Assembly: GCF_900496995.4 (NCBI RefSeq) | Contig: NW_024470382.1 | Location: forward strand, 744,001 to 808,000 | DNA length: 64,000 nucleotides | Direction: 5' to 3' | Source of the DNA: Aquila chrysaetos chrysaetos | Lineage: Eukaryota; Chordata; Aves; Accipitriformes; Accipitridae | Shown here: piece by piece, positions 22,905-33,775 of the stretch | Numbering within the stretch: position 1 is the stretch's first letter | How the letters are laid out: the number at the start of each line of letters is the position of its first letter | Notes under the pieces: generated by a model | What the model saw: the letters and a program-made list of their open reading frames with translations, nothing else | Databases searched by the model: none | What the model was told of the DNA's origin: nothing | Made by a program: the position numbers and the translations under genes

Positions 22905-24370
22905 AGCTGTCCTGAATTTGAAAGCACAAAGGGAGAAGGAAGGAAAGCATCATTCAGGCTGGAATGGACCTTGGGAGATGTCTTGACCAACCTCCCGCAC
23001 AAAGCAGGGTCAGACCTGAATACTTGGGGCTTTATTCAAACACGTCTTGATCACTTTCCCAGACAGAGCCAGTACACACTCCCTGGGAAACAGCTTCCCA
23101 GCGCTTGACTACTCTAATGCTGGAAAAGTTTCTCCCTGTATCTAGCCTGACCATCTCTTGTTTCAGCCCCTTGCCTCCTGTCCTTGTGTCTTCCACCACA
23201 GATGTGAAACTGAGTCCATCTTCTTAGGAACTGTGCAATGCTGCTGCATGTTCCCCCCCAAGATCTTCTCTACTCCCATCTGAGCAAGTCCAGCTCTCTA
23301 AGCCTCTTCTCACAGCACAAGTTCTCCCACCCTACTGGCCTTGATGGCCCTCCACTGAACTGGCTCCAGTTTGTCAAGGGCTCTCTGGCATTGTGGGGTG
23401 GCAAAACCTAGGGAAATATTCTGGATATGGTGTAAAAAGTGCTGAGCAGACTTGCTCGTACAGCCCAGGATACTGTTGGATGCCTTTGATGCTGGCTCAT
23501 GTTTTACCTAATGTAACCCAAGGGCCACCTCAGCCTTTCCCGCAGAGCTGCTACCCGCCTGGGCAGTCCCTGGTCTCTATCATTGCAGGGGCTTAATCCA
23601 CCTCAAGGTCAGGACTTACTGGCTATCATGAGGTTCCTATTGGCCCACTGCTCCAGCCTGTCTAGGTCCCTTGGGATGGCAACCCTGCCCTCCAGTGCAG
23701 TGTCTGCTCTCCTCAGTGTGATGTCATCTGCTAAGGTTATGAACAAGCGCTCATCTCCTCTGGGTCACTAAAGACACGTTGAACAGGCCAAGTTGCAGGA
23801 TAGACCCCTGTAGGACCTTGCTAGCTACATGCCTCCAGGCAGAGTACCATGCCACTCCAGGCTTGATCATTCAGCTTGTTTTTTACTTGTCTAGTTATCC
23901 ACCCTTGCAGACCATAATATCCTATCTTGGACACAAGAAAATTGTGGGAGACGATGTTGAAAGCCTTGATGACTTCTCAGTAAAAGAGCACTATTGCTCT
24001 CCTGAGTCCAGCCCAGAGAGCAAAGAGGCTGGCCAGGCACAGTCTACCCTGGGTAAATCCAGTCACCTTCTTTTTCAGATACCCAGAGATGGGATCTGGG
24101 TGGACACACTGTGATGCACAGCCTTTCATTCCCCTGCTCATCTGTTGGCTGTTTTTGAAAGGCGCAACGACCATCTGGGCGCTGCCCGTCATAAGGGAGT
24201 TCCTTCCATCTCCATGACCTTTCAAAGATGATGGAGAGTGGCTTCTCTGTGACACCGGCCTGCTCTCTAATGTTTCAGTTATTCCTATGATATCATAATT
24301 TGCTGACCGGGCACGGAACTCCAGTTCCTCCTGTTTGTCCCCCTCATTGGCTGGTCTTCTGGTTCTCATC
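22905..24370 (-). mobile_element. CR1 LINE, antisense, internally deleted
   Basis: On the minus strand the endonuclease start appears at about 24,365-24,265 (KQEELEFRARSANYDIIGIT). The plus strand then shows the familiar antisense CR1 text CATGACCTTTCAAAGATGAT at 24,218 and a long, diverged 3' part with GGAATGGACCTTGGGAGATG at 22,963. The middle of ORF2 is missing and frames are broken, so it is an old dead copy. Confidence 0.85.
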
Positions 24371-27003
24371 TTGGGAGACAGCTAAGGAGCAGTTGTCGCT
24401 GCTCTCGTTGGCCTGGCTTATTCCCCGGTTGGTTGCAATGGCGTGAGCATTGCCACTTTGGACACCGCAAAGAGTGTCCAAAGAGTGGGGTTCGCAGGGA
24501 CTGTTCCTCACCCTGGAGGGAAGGGGATGTCCTCTCCTGAGTGGACCGTCCCCAACCCAGTGCCATGATGAGAGAGCACGCTGTAGGGGGGGTGCCCATC
24601 TCCCCTGGGGAGGCAGGGGCTGCCCACCAGGCTGCTGTGGAGCACAGTGTCTCCCAGCTCCAGTCAAAGTCCCTTCCCCATCCACTGGCATTTCTGGGCC
24701 AGCTCTGCGCCACCCAGCTTTCCTTGTGCCAAAGCAGGGGGAGGAATTTGACTCCTCTCCTGAGGCACTGCTGTCCCCCGGCCTCCTGGTCCCTTCTGCT
24801 TTCCTCCCCAGATCTGCCCATCCTGCACGGGGAGCCTGGCCCTGAAACTCTGGTCTCCTGGCTTCCCCGGGGGCCGTTTCCCCATCCCCCACTGCAGAAC
24901 CCCCCCCAGGGAGCCTTGGGAGCCAGTGTCTGCTCCCAGGGCACACCAGCAGCTTCTTTCCTCCCAGATGCTGCTGAACTTCACCAACTCTGAGAGAGCA
25001 GCTGTGTGGGAGAGGGCTGTGGGGAGGATCAGGATGCTGAGCCATTTGCTGTCCAACTCTTCCTCACTGGGGGTAAGGAGCCCAAGCACCCTCCAGCCAG
25101 GCCATCTGCCCTCCCTGCACACCAGAGCAGCCTGCAGCTCTCCCCACGGGGGGCTGCTGCCCAGCTCTAGCTGCTTTGGGAGCCGCAGCCGGCACGGTCC
25201 TGCAAAGCCCTGACTCACCGGGGATCCAGCCCTGGGCACACTCTTGGGTTTGGGGCTTTGGCCTGAGCTGCCTGCCCTCAACCCTTCTGCTGTTCTGCCT
25301 CCCTCGCCTAGACCTGGCTTCTCATTGGAATACACGAGTACAGCCCTGCCTGCCATGGAGAGCTCCAGATCCCAATCCTGGGACAGCTGGTGGGACAGCT
25401 AATCCTGCTCTGCTTTTGCAAGGAAGAAGAGAGCAGCCATGTGGCTTTGGATGCTCTCTAGTACCCCTTCAAATTCAACCGCCAGCAAAAATGGAAGAGA
25501 AGCTGTGGTGGGCTGCAACCCTCTGCACACAGACATCACCTGATAAGTCTGCTTATCTTCCTGGGTGTTGCGATGGACCATTCTTGTGCTTGGTGGAGGC
25601 ACCACCATGTCACCAGCACTGCCTCTCCTCTGCTCCTGACCCGCACGCTCTCTCCCAGACTGTTGACTGTCCCATGTAGCTGAGCTGCTCCTTCACACGG
25701 GAGGCAGCCCCACTCCTCATCCTCCCCATCTCCCCCGAAGAGCTTGTATCCCTGCTCTCCAGCCATGCAAGCCGTGCCCCACGTCACCGTTATTCCAACC
25801 ATGGTTTAATTGTGGGACTGACTGCCTGCAGAGCTCTAGGTCCTTGACATTTCCCAGGCCAGGACCATTCGCATACATACACTGGAGGTGGTCACCCTTT
25901 AATTTACACCACTGTCCACCACCTCCTCCCCTGACTGTGGGTCATAACCTCTCGCTGGTGGTGGGTGATGCTCTCGCTGGTGCTCAGGGGCCTCATCACG
26001 CTCTTGGAGAGACCTGACACCGTGAGCAGGGCGTCGTCAAGGGGAGCCATGTTGGCAGCCGGGGCCTGGGGCAGGGGGTAACACAGTGGCTTGGCCTTGG
26101 CTGGGAGTCAGGAGGTGGGGTGACTGCTCCAAATGCCCACCTTGTCATGGTGGGGCCTGGTGGCTGCCTGGGGGGCTTTCCAGGCACAGAGGGTTACCAA
26201 GCCATCCACCCCTTTGGGCCTGTGGGAAAAGGGGGTGGCTGAGCAGGGGACAGGGAGTCTTTGCTTTCCTGCCCTCCCACGTCCCCATCAGCATGCCCAT
26301 GGCCACCACCAGTAGAAGCTCCTGGCCCTCTTTGACAATGTCAGGCTGACGTGGGATACTGAGCCCTGCAGATGGGCACACTGCAAGGACAGCTGCCCTT
26401 CAGCCCAGCCCTGAGAGCAGCACTTGGAGCAGGGTCTGCTCACCTGGCCTCTCGTGGGATGGCTCCTGGGCTTTGCAGCCCAGCACAGCTTCTCCCTGCT
26501 GCAGAATCTGACCCTGGAGCATCTCCCTTCACATCAGCCATGATAACGCCCCTGCTCACCATAGGCAGAGAGCCACTGTTTCTGAAGTCCACCTTTCCTT
26601 CTTCCTACCAGGAGTCCAGCTGGCTATGAGAGCTCTCCATCTGCCTCTTCAGAGTCCTGGTGGAGTCAGTGGTGGGGACTGACAAGAAGAGCATGAAGAA
26701 TGATGTGTGGAGGGTACTGGTCCCGTTCTTCTTTTGCATGAGCGACCAGACCAACAGTGTGACCAATGTAAAGATCTCAAAGCTGACCACTGACACAGAG
26801 AAGGGCATGCTGACTCCACACGGGTGGCCTGGGCATCAGGGGCAAGGGCAGCTGGCAGCCCTCCTTCAGTGCAGCCCCTAGGAAGGTCCCCACAGAACCA
26901 GTGTGAGCAGGGGCAGAGAAGACGGCACAGACATTTCCAACACCTGCCCTACCTGCTCCAGCAGGGCTCAGCAGCAGCCCGTGGCCACCGAGGCCTGAAC
27001 ATG

Positions 27004-28145
27004 TGTGATGGGTTGACCCTGGCTGGTTGCCAGGTGCCCACCAAAGCCATTCTATCACTCCCCTCCTCAGCTGGACAGGGGAGAGAAAATATAACAAAGA
27101 GCTTGCGGGTCGAGATAAGGACAGGAGAGATCACTCACCAATTACCGTCACGGGCAAAACAGACTCAACTTGGGGAAAATTAACTCACTTTATTACAAAT
27201 CAACCAGAGCAGGGTAATGAGAAATAAAACCAAATCTCAGAACACCTTCCCTCCACCCTTCCCTTCTTCCCGGGCACAACTTCACTCCCGGATTCTCTAC
27301 CAACCCCCCCCAGCGGCACAGGGGGACGGGGAATGGGGTTTACGGTCAGTTCATCACACGTTATCTTCTGCCGCTTCATCCTCCTCAGGGGGAGGACTCA
27401 TCACACTCTTCCCCTGCTCCAGTGTGGGGTCCCACCCACGGGAGACAGTCCTCCACGAACTTCTCCAACGTGGGTCCTTCCCAAGGGCTGCAGTTCTTCA
27501 CGAACTGCTCCAGCATGGGTCCTTTCCACAGCGTGCAGTCCTTCAGGAGCACACTGTTCCAGTGTGGGTCCCCCACGAGGTCACAAGTCCTGCCAGAAAA
27601 CCTGCTCCGTGGGCTCCTCTCTCCACAGATCCGCAGGTCCTGCCAGGAGCCTGCTCCAGCGCGGGGTTCCCACGGGGTCACAGCCTCCTTCGGGAACCCA
27701 CCTGCTCCGGCGTGGGGTCCTCCCTGGGCTGCAGGTGGAGATCTGCTCCACTGTGGACCTCCATGGGCTGCAGGGGGACAGCCTGCCTCACCATGGTCTT
27801 GCCCACGGTCTGCAGGGGAATCTCTGCTCCGGCGCCTGGAGCACCTCCTCCCCCTCCTTCTTCACTGACCTTGGTGTCCACAGGGTTGTTTCTCTTACAT
27901 GTTCTCACTCCTCTCTCCGGCTGCTGTCTTCTGTCTGTCCCAACTTTTTTCCTTCTTAAAAATGTTATCACAGAGGTGTTACCACTATCGCTGATTGGCT
28001 CGGCCTTGGCCAGTGGTGGGTCCGTCTTAGAGCCGGCTGGTATTGGCTCTCTCTCGAACACAGGGGAAGCTTCCAGCAGCTTCTTACAGAAGCCACCCCT
28101 GTAACCCCCCCTGCTACCAAAACCTTGCCATACAAAGCCAATACA
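27004..28145. mobile_element. Solo LTR, complete, in MROH pseudogene intron
   Basis: Begins TGTGATGGGTTGACCCTGGC and ends CCAATACA, about 1.14 kb, matching an LTR family I recognise from neoavian genomes. The flanks carry a target-site duplication (ACATG at 26,999-27,003 and 28,146-28,150; six bases if the terminal A is shared). The paralogous intron at 41,578-41,600 shows the empty site. Internal CTGCTCC...GTGGGTCC motifs repeat about every 60 bp. No retroviral genes are present. Strand was not determined. Confidence 0.88.
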
Positions 28146-28544
28146 ACATGTGAGTCCCTAAAGGCTTTCCAGCTGTCCCTGCAGGTGTTGAAGGCCAGGG
28201 CTTTGAGCCCCAATCCCTATCCGCCAGGGCTGTGCCCAAGAGACCCCCAGCTATTTGGGCCAGGGCATGTCGCAGCTTCCTAAGGCCAGGGGTGTTGTCA
28301 ATGAAAAACAGGATGACTTAAAAGCTGACGTGGAAAGGGGTTATTCAGACAATGTCCCTTGCCAAGCGGGTTCCCAGAGTCTCCCTTTCCACTGACACCT
28401 GACTTAAGACACAGGGTTGCTGTGGTGCTGAAACAGCAATGGCCAGGTGAAAGGATGACCTGTCCCGCAGCAAAATGTTGCTGGGAACTTTTTGCAGGAT
28501 GGGGGATCTGCTCAGGGCCCATCACCTGGGTCCAGCCAGGGAGG

Positions 28545-28957
28545 CAGGACTGGCTGTGGGGGCATCCACCTGCTCTGGCGTGGGCTCCTCTCTCCCTGGG
28601 CTGCAGGTGGGCATCTGCTCCCCTGCTCACCTCCATGGGCTGGGGGGGACAGCCTGCCATCTCACCACGGGCTGCGGGGGCCATCCCCTCCTCCGGCGCA
28701 CCTCCTCCCCCTCCCTCTTCACTGACCTTGGTATTTGCATAGGGCTTTCTCTCACATTCCAATCCCCTCCCCCACTGTAGGTTCCCCTTCTTAAATACAT
28801 TATCCTAGAGGTACTACCACCGTCGCTGATTGGGTTGGCCTTGGCCAGCGGTGGGTCCGACTTGGAGCCGGGGAAGTTCCTAGCAGCTTCTCACAGGAGC
28901 CACCCCTGCAGCCCCCTCCCTCGCTACCAAAACCCTGCCACACAAACCCCAAACAGA
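28545..28957. mobile_element. Second, truncated LTR of the same family
   Basis: Matches the last ~600 bp of the LTR at 27,004-28,145 in the same orientation, with deletions (for example TCACTGACCTTGGTATTTGC and GGCCTTGGCCAGCGGTGGGT). It is more diverged, and its right end abuts the remnant of exon 18 of the MROH pseudogene, so its insertion or a linked deletion removed most of that exon. Confidence 0.8.
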
Positions 28958-30177
28958 TCTGCAGCGGTGAGAAGGGGCAGTGCTGTGTTGGCCGGGGCTG
29001 GTGGGGCAGGGGACAGAGCCTGGGCAGGGTGCTTCAGGGGCAGGGGAACATGGCAGGGGCATTTGGGGCATTCCTGTGCAGCAGCTCTCTCCTGGCCAGG
29101 GAAAGAGGCGGGTGGGGATGCCTGGGGGTCTCTGCAGACAGGAGGGCTCGTCTCAGCTCTGTTTCTTCAGGTCACAGCCCCTCAGTCCCTGGAGACAGAC
29201 AGCGATGCCTTCGTCTGCTCCCTGGCAGCTCAGACCATCCTCATCCCGGGCTCTCCAAGGGTGCAGCGAAAATCAGGACACACCCTTAGGACACACGGTG
29301 CTGCTGGTGCTGCTAAGCCAGGCAGAGGTGCAACTTTCCTCAGGAAAAGTACCATTTTAATAAAGCTGAAACGAGAAGCCCAAACCCATGGTGTCCCTCA
29401 GATGTGTAGAGCCCTGAGCGTGCTGAGCGGATGGAGTCATTCCGTGCCTCTCCCACTGCCTGCAGGACAGCTGCCCCCCTCAGCACACCCTGGCCCCAGG
29501 CTTGTTTGACAAGTTTACCCCTCTGAGAGGCTTTCCCCAGAAGCAGCTGTGTTTCTACAGACTATATTTCATTTATTGGGTTTGACCTGAAACTTGACTG
29601 TTTTGCTGAGACAGCGAATGGGGCTTGTGGGAATCGCTGAGAGCTCTTCGCAGAAGGTCGAGACTTACGCATTGATAAATACACATTTCTAAAGACCAGC
29701 GCTCCTGTTTCCTGGCAAGGCCGGTAGCAGGAAGAAGTTTGACCACAGCTGGGCAAGAGCAAAAGTTGTGACCGTAGGGATGTTTCTGGTTCTTCTTTTC
29801 TGCCCTGCCACTCTGTTGGTAGTTTCAAGGGTGACATTTCCTAGTTGCCATGCTTGAGCTAACCGTGACTCCCTGGCGAAAGATGCATTTTAGGCAGCAG
29901 GTTTTCCACTAAGCCTGGACATGCAGAAGAGGAAACCGACACTCGGCGTGCTGTTCCCTCCCACGTGTCTGCTTTGGCATCGGGCAGGCTATTCTCCAGG
30001 CCTGGAAACAGAACTGCCTGGAATAGGCCTGGCGCTTGTTTAGGAAGGGAGCTGCTGTGCTGGTGTCTCCATGGGGCAGGAGCTCCTCGGGCTGGCCCGG
30101 ACCCCCGCCGTGGTGCTCGCAGGCGGGCGCTCGCGGGTGTCCCAGGCCCTCCGCAGCACCGGGATGCTGGCCGGGCG

Positions 30178-31093
30178 TCAAGGGCACCAGCGTGGGTGGG
30201 AGCAGCCGGTGACCAGCACCTGGAAAAAAAGAGGCTGGCTCCCCCGTGGGACTGCTTCCCCAGCGTGGCCGCGCATCTCGGCAGCAGGGTTTCAGCCTGT
30301 GGGCCCGGCTCCCAACAGGCCCTGCTGGGCTGCCAGCTCCCTGCCATTCCCACCAACGAGCCTGCGCAGGGAAAGGGAAGAGCGATGAGTGAAGCGGCTC
30401 CTCGGCTGGGGCTTTCCCCGGGGCCTACTTGCTTGCCCCGCTTGGGCTCTTCCTCCTGGCAAGAGGAGGCCCCTCGGCCGGGGCAGGGTCCCTGGGTGGC
30501 TGGCGTCGCCTGCCAGGGCTGGGGCAAGGGGCCGTGCCGCTTGCTACCTGCTGGGACTCGGTCTCCTCCATCTCCACCAGGAAAAAGGGCTGCACGAAGC
30601 CGCCGCGGACGGTGCCCTCCAGCCGCCGGATGTGGCGAGGGTGGGGGTGATTGAGCATCTCCCGCTGCCTCACCGGCGGCTTCGGCTGGCGGATGTCAGC
30701 CCTGGGGACGCGGTGGGGAGCAGGGTCCCGATGGAAAACGCGGCTGAAGGTGTCGGGACTGAAAGAACAGAGAGCGCGCTCTCAGGACAGGCCCGGGAGG
30801 TGGTGTCTCGCCGGGGGCTCTGCCCCGAGGTGCTGCCCCGGCCGGGAGCATCAGGAGCTCTGTGCTTCCCCCCCAGCCGAGCACTCTGGCTGCAGCAGCA
30901 CCTACAAGTGCTCTGGAGCCACCTTCCTCTTCTGTTGAACACCCATCTCCAGCCGCTGGTGGAAGCGGGGAGGGTCCAGGTCCGAGCGCCGGGGGGGAGG
31001 CCGCAGCACGTGCCTCGTGCTGCTCCACGGTGCCGCGGGGACGGTCATGGCAGAGTTCGCCGGCAGCGTGCCTGGCCTGCTGCTCGTCACCAT
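30178..31093 (-). CDS. Small three-exon gene, unrecognised product
   Basis: Three minus-strand exons chain in phase: 31,093-30,906 (starts MVTSSRPGTLPANSA; donor GTAGGT), 30,758-30,548 (PDTFSRVFHRDPAPHRVPRA, then RQREMLNHPHPRHIRRLEG and GFVQPFFLVEMEE), and 30,219-30,178 (ends HPRWCP, stop TGA). The total is 146 codons. The second exon has well-formed borders and no stops in 70 codons; it is rich in Pro, Arg and His, with no membrane segment or signal peptide. An AATAAA on the minus strand at 29,577-29,572 is placed as its poly(A) signal, giving a tail-to-tail arrangement with the MROH pseudogene. The first ATG directly follows a possible acceptor (CCGCAG), so a 5' non-coding exon is likely. 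I do not recognise the family. Confidence 0.55.
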
Positions 31094-31224
31094 CCTGCGG
31101 GTAGCTGGCCAGGAGGGTCAGAGTGGCAGGGCCGTGCCCGGGAGCAGGACCAGCAGCCCCCGGCCATTGTGACAGGACAGACAGGGACAGGGACAGGCAG
31201 GGGTGAGGCAGGGGCACTTTATTA

Positions 31225-31605
31225 CCATAGAAGGCAATGCCAGCCCCGCCCCCTGGGCCTGGACACTCCATAGAAGGCAATGCCAGCCCCGCCCCCTGGG
31301 CCTGGACACTCCATAGAAGGCAATGCCAGCCCCGCCCCCTGGGCCCAGACACTCCATAGAGGGCAATGCCAGCCCCGCCCCCTGGGCCTGGACACTCCAT
31401 AGAAGGCAATGCCAGCCCCGCCCCCTGGGCCTGGTCACTCCATAGAAGGCAATGCCAGCCCCGCCCCCTGGGCCCAGACACTCCATAGAGGGCAATGCCA
31501 GCCCCGCCCCCTGGGCCTGGACACTCCATAGAAGGCAATGCCAGCCCCGCCCCCTGGGCCTGGACACTCCATAGAAGGCAATGCCAGCCCCCCCCCATTT
31601 TGGTG
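31225..31605 (+). repeat. 43-bp minisatellite, nine units, with 129-bp higher-order period
   Basis: Near-perfect tandem units starting AAGGCAATGCCAGCCCCGCC and continuing CCCTGGGC, C(T/C)(G/A)GACACTCCATAG, at 31,231, 31,274, 31,317, 31,360, 31,403, 31,446, 31,489, 31,532 and 31,575. Linked variants (GAGGG versus GAAGG; CCTGG versus CCCAG) recur every third unit, giving a 129-bp higher-order unit. Since 43 is not a multiple of three but 129 is, two minus-strand frames stay open through the array; I treat those ORFs as artefacts. It lies ~130 bp upstream of the small gene's ATG. Confidence 0.97.
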
Positions 31606-33775
31606 TGCACAGGACAGGACATACCAGAGAAGGCAATACTTGCCTGTCCCTGGGTGGGTTGATGACCCGGCCGCGTTTGGCTTGCACAGCCTCGGGGCCT
31701 CTTCCTTTTCCCACACTGCCCCCAGCGAGTGGGCTGAGGAGGGCGAGAAGGCGGGAGGGGACTCGGCTGGGATGGCTGACCAGGGGCATAGCCCACACCG
31801 CATGACATCGTGCTCAGCGGTAGCCACTCGCCTGTCCCACCGGAGGAAGAGGGAACCTTTGGGGTGACGGGGTTTGTCTTCCCAAGCCACCGCTATGCGT
31901 GACGGAGCCCTGCTTCCCAGCAAGTGGCTGGACATCCCCCCCGCCAGGGCAAGTGGTGAATCGGTTCCTCGCTTGGCTTTGCTTGCACGCACAGCTTTGC
32001 ATCACTTACTAAACTGCCTTTATCACGACCCCCATGTTTACCTCCCTTTTTTGTCCACCTGATTCTGTCGCCCATCCCTGGGGTAGAGGACTGAGCGAGC
32101 GGCTGGCTGGGGACTTAGCTGCTGGCCAGGGTCGGCCCACCACACAGGTCAAGGACCGTTGCAGTTCAGGGAATAAGGTGCAACAGGCAAAGCCATAAAT
32201 AAAACACACGATGACACAAACCTGTTCAGCAAGCCGTAAGGGAGACGCTGACAAAGACCAAAAGTGCTCAGCCATTAGCTGAGGGATCACTAAGGAGCCA
32301 GGAGTATGCGGGTCCTTGGGAGACCAGCGGGTGATTGCACGCATCTGTTTGCTGGCAGCCGTCCAGCTGGACTGGCTGGTGAGTATAAAGACATCAAAGT
32401 CACACGGAAAAAAAAAACCAAAAGAAGTGAGTGTTTAGGCTACGTTCCTCTGCATGGAATGCAAAATGCATCAATGCCACGGACACGGATTGCCTTTGGC
32501 TTGGCAAGTAAAGGGGAGCGGGGGCCTTGGCACAACCGCTGGTCTGGCAGACGCAGCCGTTCTCCATCTGCTCTGAACACCAGAGGAGCCTTAGCCCATC
32601 AGTACAAACAGAAGGAAGCCAGACCTTCCCTTCACAACTTCAGTGTGGTCTGAAGTTGGTTTGAACACAGAGAGCTGTAAAATGAGAAAATATTCTCAGG
32701 ACTTACTCCTTCCAATGAACTGATCCCTTTGGCATTTTCAATCTCTACAGGGCAATACAAACCAAAAATCGGTGGGACCACCTTTTTCCTCTCAAATATT
32801 ATTGTCTGACCAACAACGACCTTGTCTGGAGAGGTTTGATCCCTCCTCTGCCCTCTCCGGGGTACCCCTTTGCTGACGCTGGGGAGTGCTCCAGGTCTGC
32901 CTGACTACAGAAGCCAGTCAAACACAGGCGGTACAGTCAGGGCAGGTTTATTGTCCTGCTTCTAGGCTGCGCTGGGCAGGTACAGGGCTGCTGGACTGGG
33001 ACCCCCGGAGTCCCAGCCTCATTCTTAGCTGCACCTTCTATTCCCTCTTTCCTTCTTTTCCTGATGCTCCGCTTTCATGTCTTTTGTCTGATAGTTTTCC
33101 CCCTTATTGTCGTACTAGTTTAACCCCACGCCAGCTAGATTTCCCCTTTTGTGGTCTGCCAGCTCCACCAGCTTCTCATTTTGGTATATGCTTAGTTTAA
33201 CCTCGAGCCAGGGTTGGTGAAGACAAAGCTGAGTGAGAGCTTCTGTAAGCAGCGAGGCAGCAGACACCATAGAAAAAGTCTATCCTCTCTGCTGCCCACC
33301 CTAGAAATCCCTAGAAATGGCTAAAGGCCCACCAAAGGAGCAGCTTAGCTGCTCTTGAGGTCAGTCAACCAGGTGAACACGGGGCTCTGGGACACACCGG
33401 AGGGCAACGGGGAGGTCCCCAGGGGATGTGAGGGCAAAGGGGAGCCTGGAGGCACCCCGAGAGCACCCAGGTGCCCAGGGCCGAGCCGGCCCCGTGACCC
33501 CCCCGGGGACGCCCTGCCCCTCCCTGCCCGGGTGGCGGGTCACAGTGGGGCCCTTTGTGACCTTCCCTTTGTGACCCCCACTGCACCGCATATGATCAGC
33601 ATGGCTGTGGCCCGCAGTGTCCGGCAGGACGGCAACGGGACAGGGCAAGAGCACGGGAGTGGCGAGGAGCCCCTGAGCACAGACGCCGTCTTTCCCCGCC
33701 GCCCCCGGCAGCCCTGCGGCGTTTTGCCAAAGCTTCCCCCTTCCCCACCCCTATCCCTTTCCTCCGTCCTGCAGG
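31606..33775. other. Intergenic sequence between divergent genes
   Basis: About 2.2 kb separating the small minus-strand gene from the MROH gene. The right half (33,355-33,775) becomes GC-rich and CpG-rich and may hold the MROH promoter and a 5' non-coding exon, because CTGCAG at 33,769-33,774 directly precedes the proposed ATG. Several open frames were checked and none forms a supported exon. Confidence 0.45.

Larger units (their letters stand above)
24440..29560 (+). pseudogene. Decayed maestro HEAT-like (MROH) paralogue
   Basis: Colinear with the second half of the intact gene at 33,776-43,702. Counterparts, numbered by the intact gene's exons: exon 7 at 24,968-25,072 (same 105-bp length, MLLNFTNSERAAVWER); exon 8 from 25,312, with an in-frame TAG at 25,459; the end of exon 13 near 25,960-26,021; exon 15 at 26,612-26,767 (same 156-bp length), with TGA at 26,627 exactly where the intact gene has CGA at 41,091; the last bases of exon 18 at 28,966; and exon 19 from 29,171 with LAAQTILIPGSP and an AATAAA at 29,359. 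Exons 9-12, 14, 16 and 17 are missing or unrecognisable. Similarity continues downstream (29,455-29,555 against 43,835-43,935). It is a tandem duplicate that lost function; transcription cannot be judged. Confidence 0.85.

Noticed and set aside
31225..31605. CRISPR-like alternation of repeats
   Set aside because: Units are contiguous 43-bp repeats with no unique spacers, and the context is a vertebrate genome.
30696..31808. 370-codon minus-strand ORF and an overlapping 226-codon ORF
   Set aside because: They run through the 43-bp minisatellite, where a three-unit period keeps two frames open. The supported exons of the small gene use other borders.
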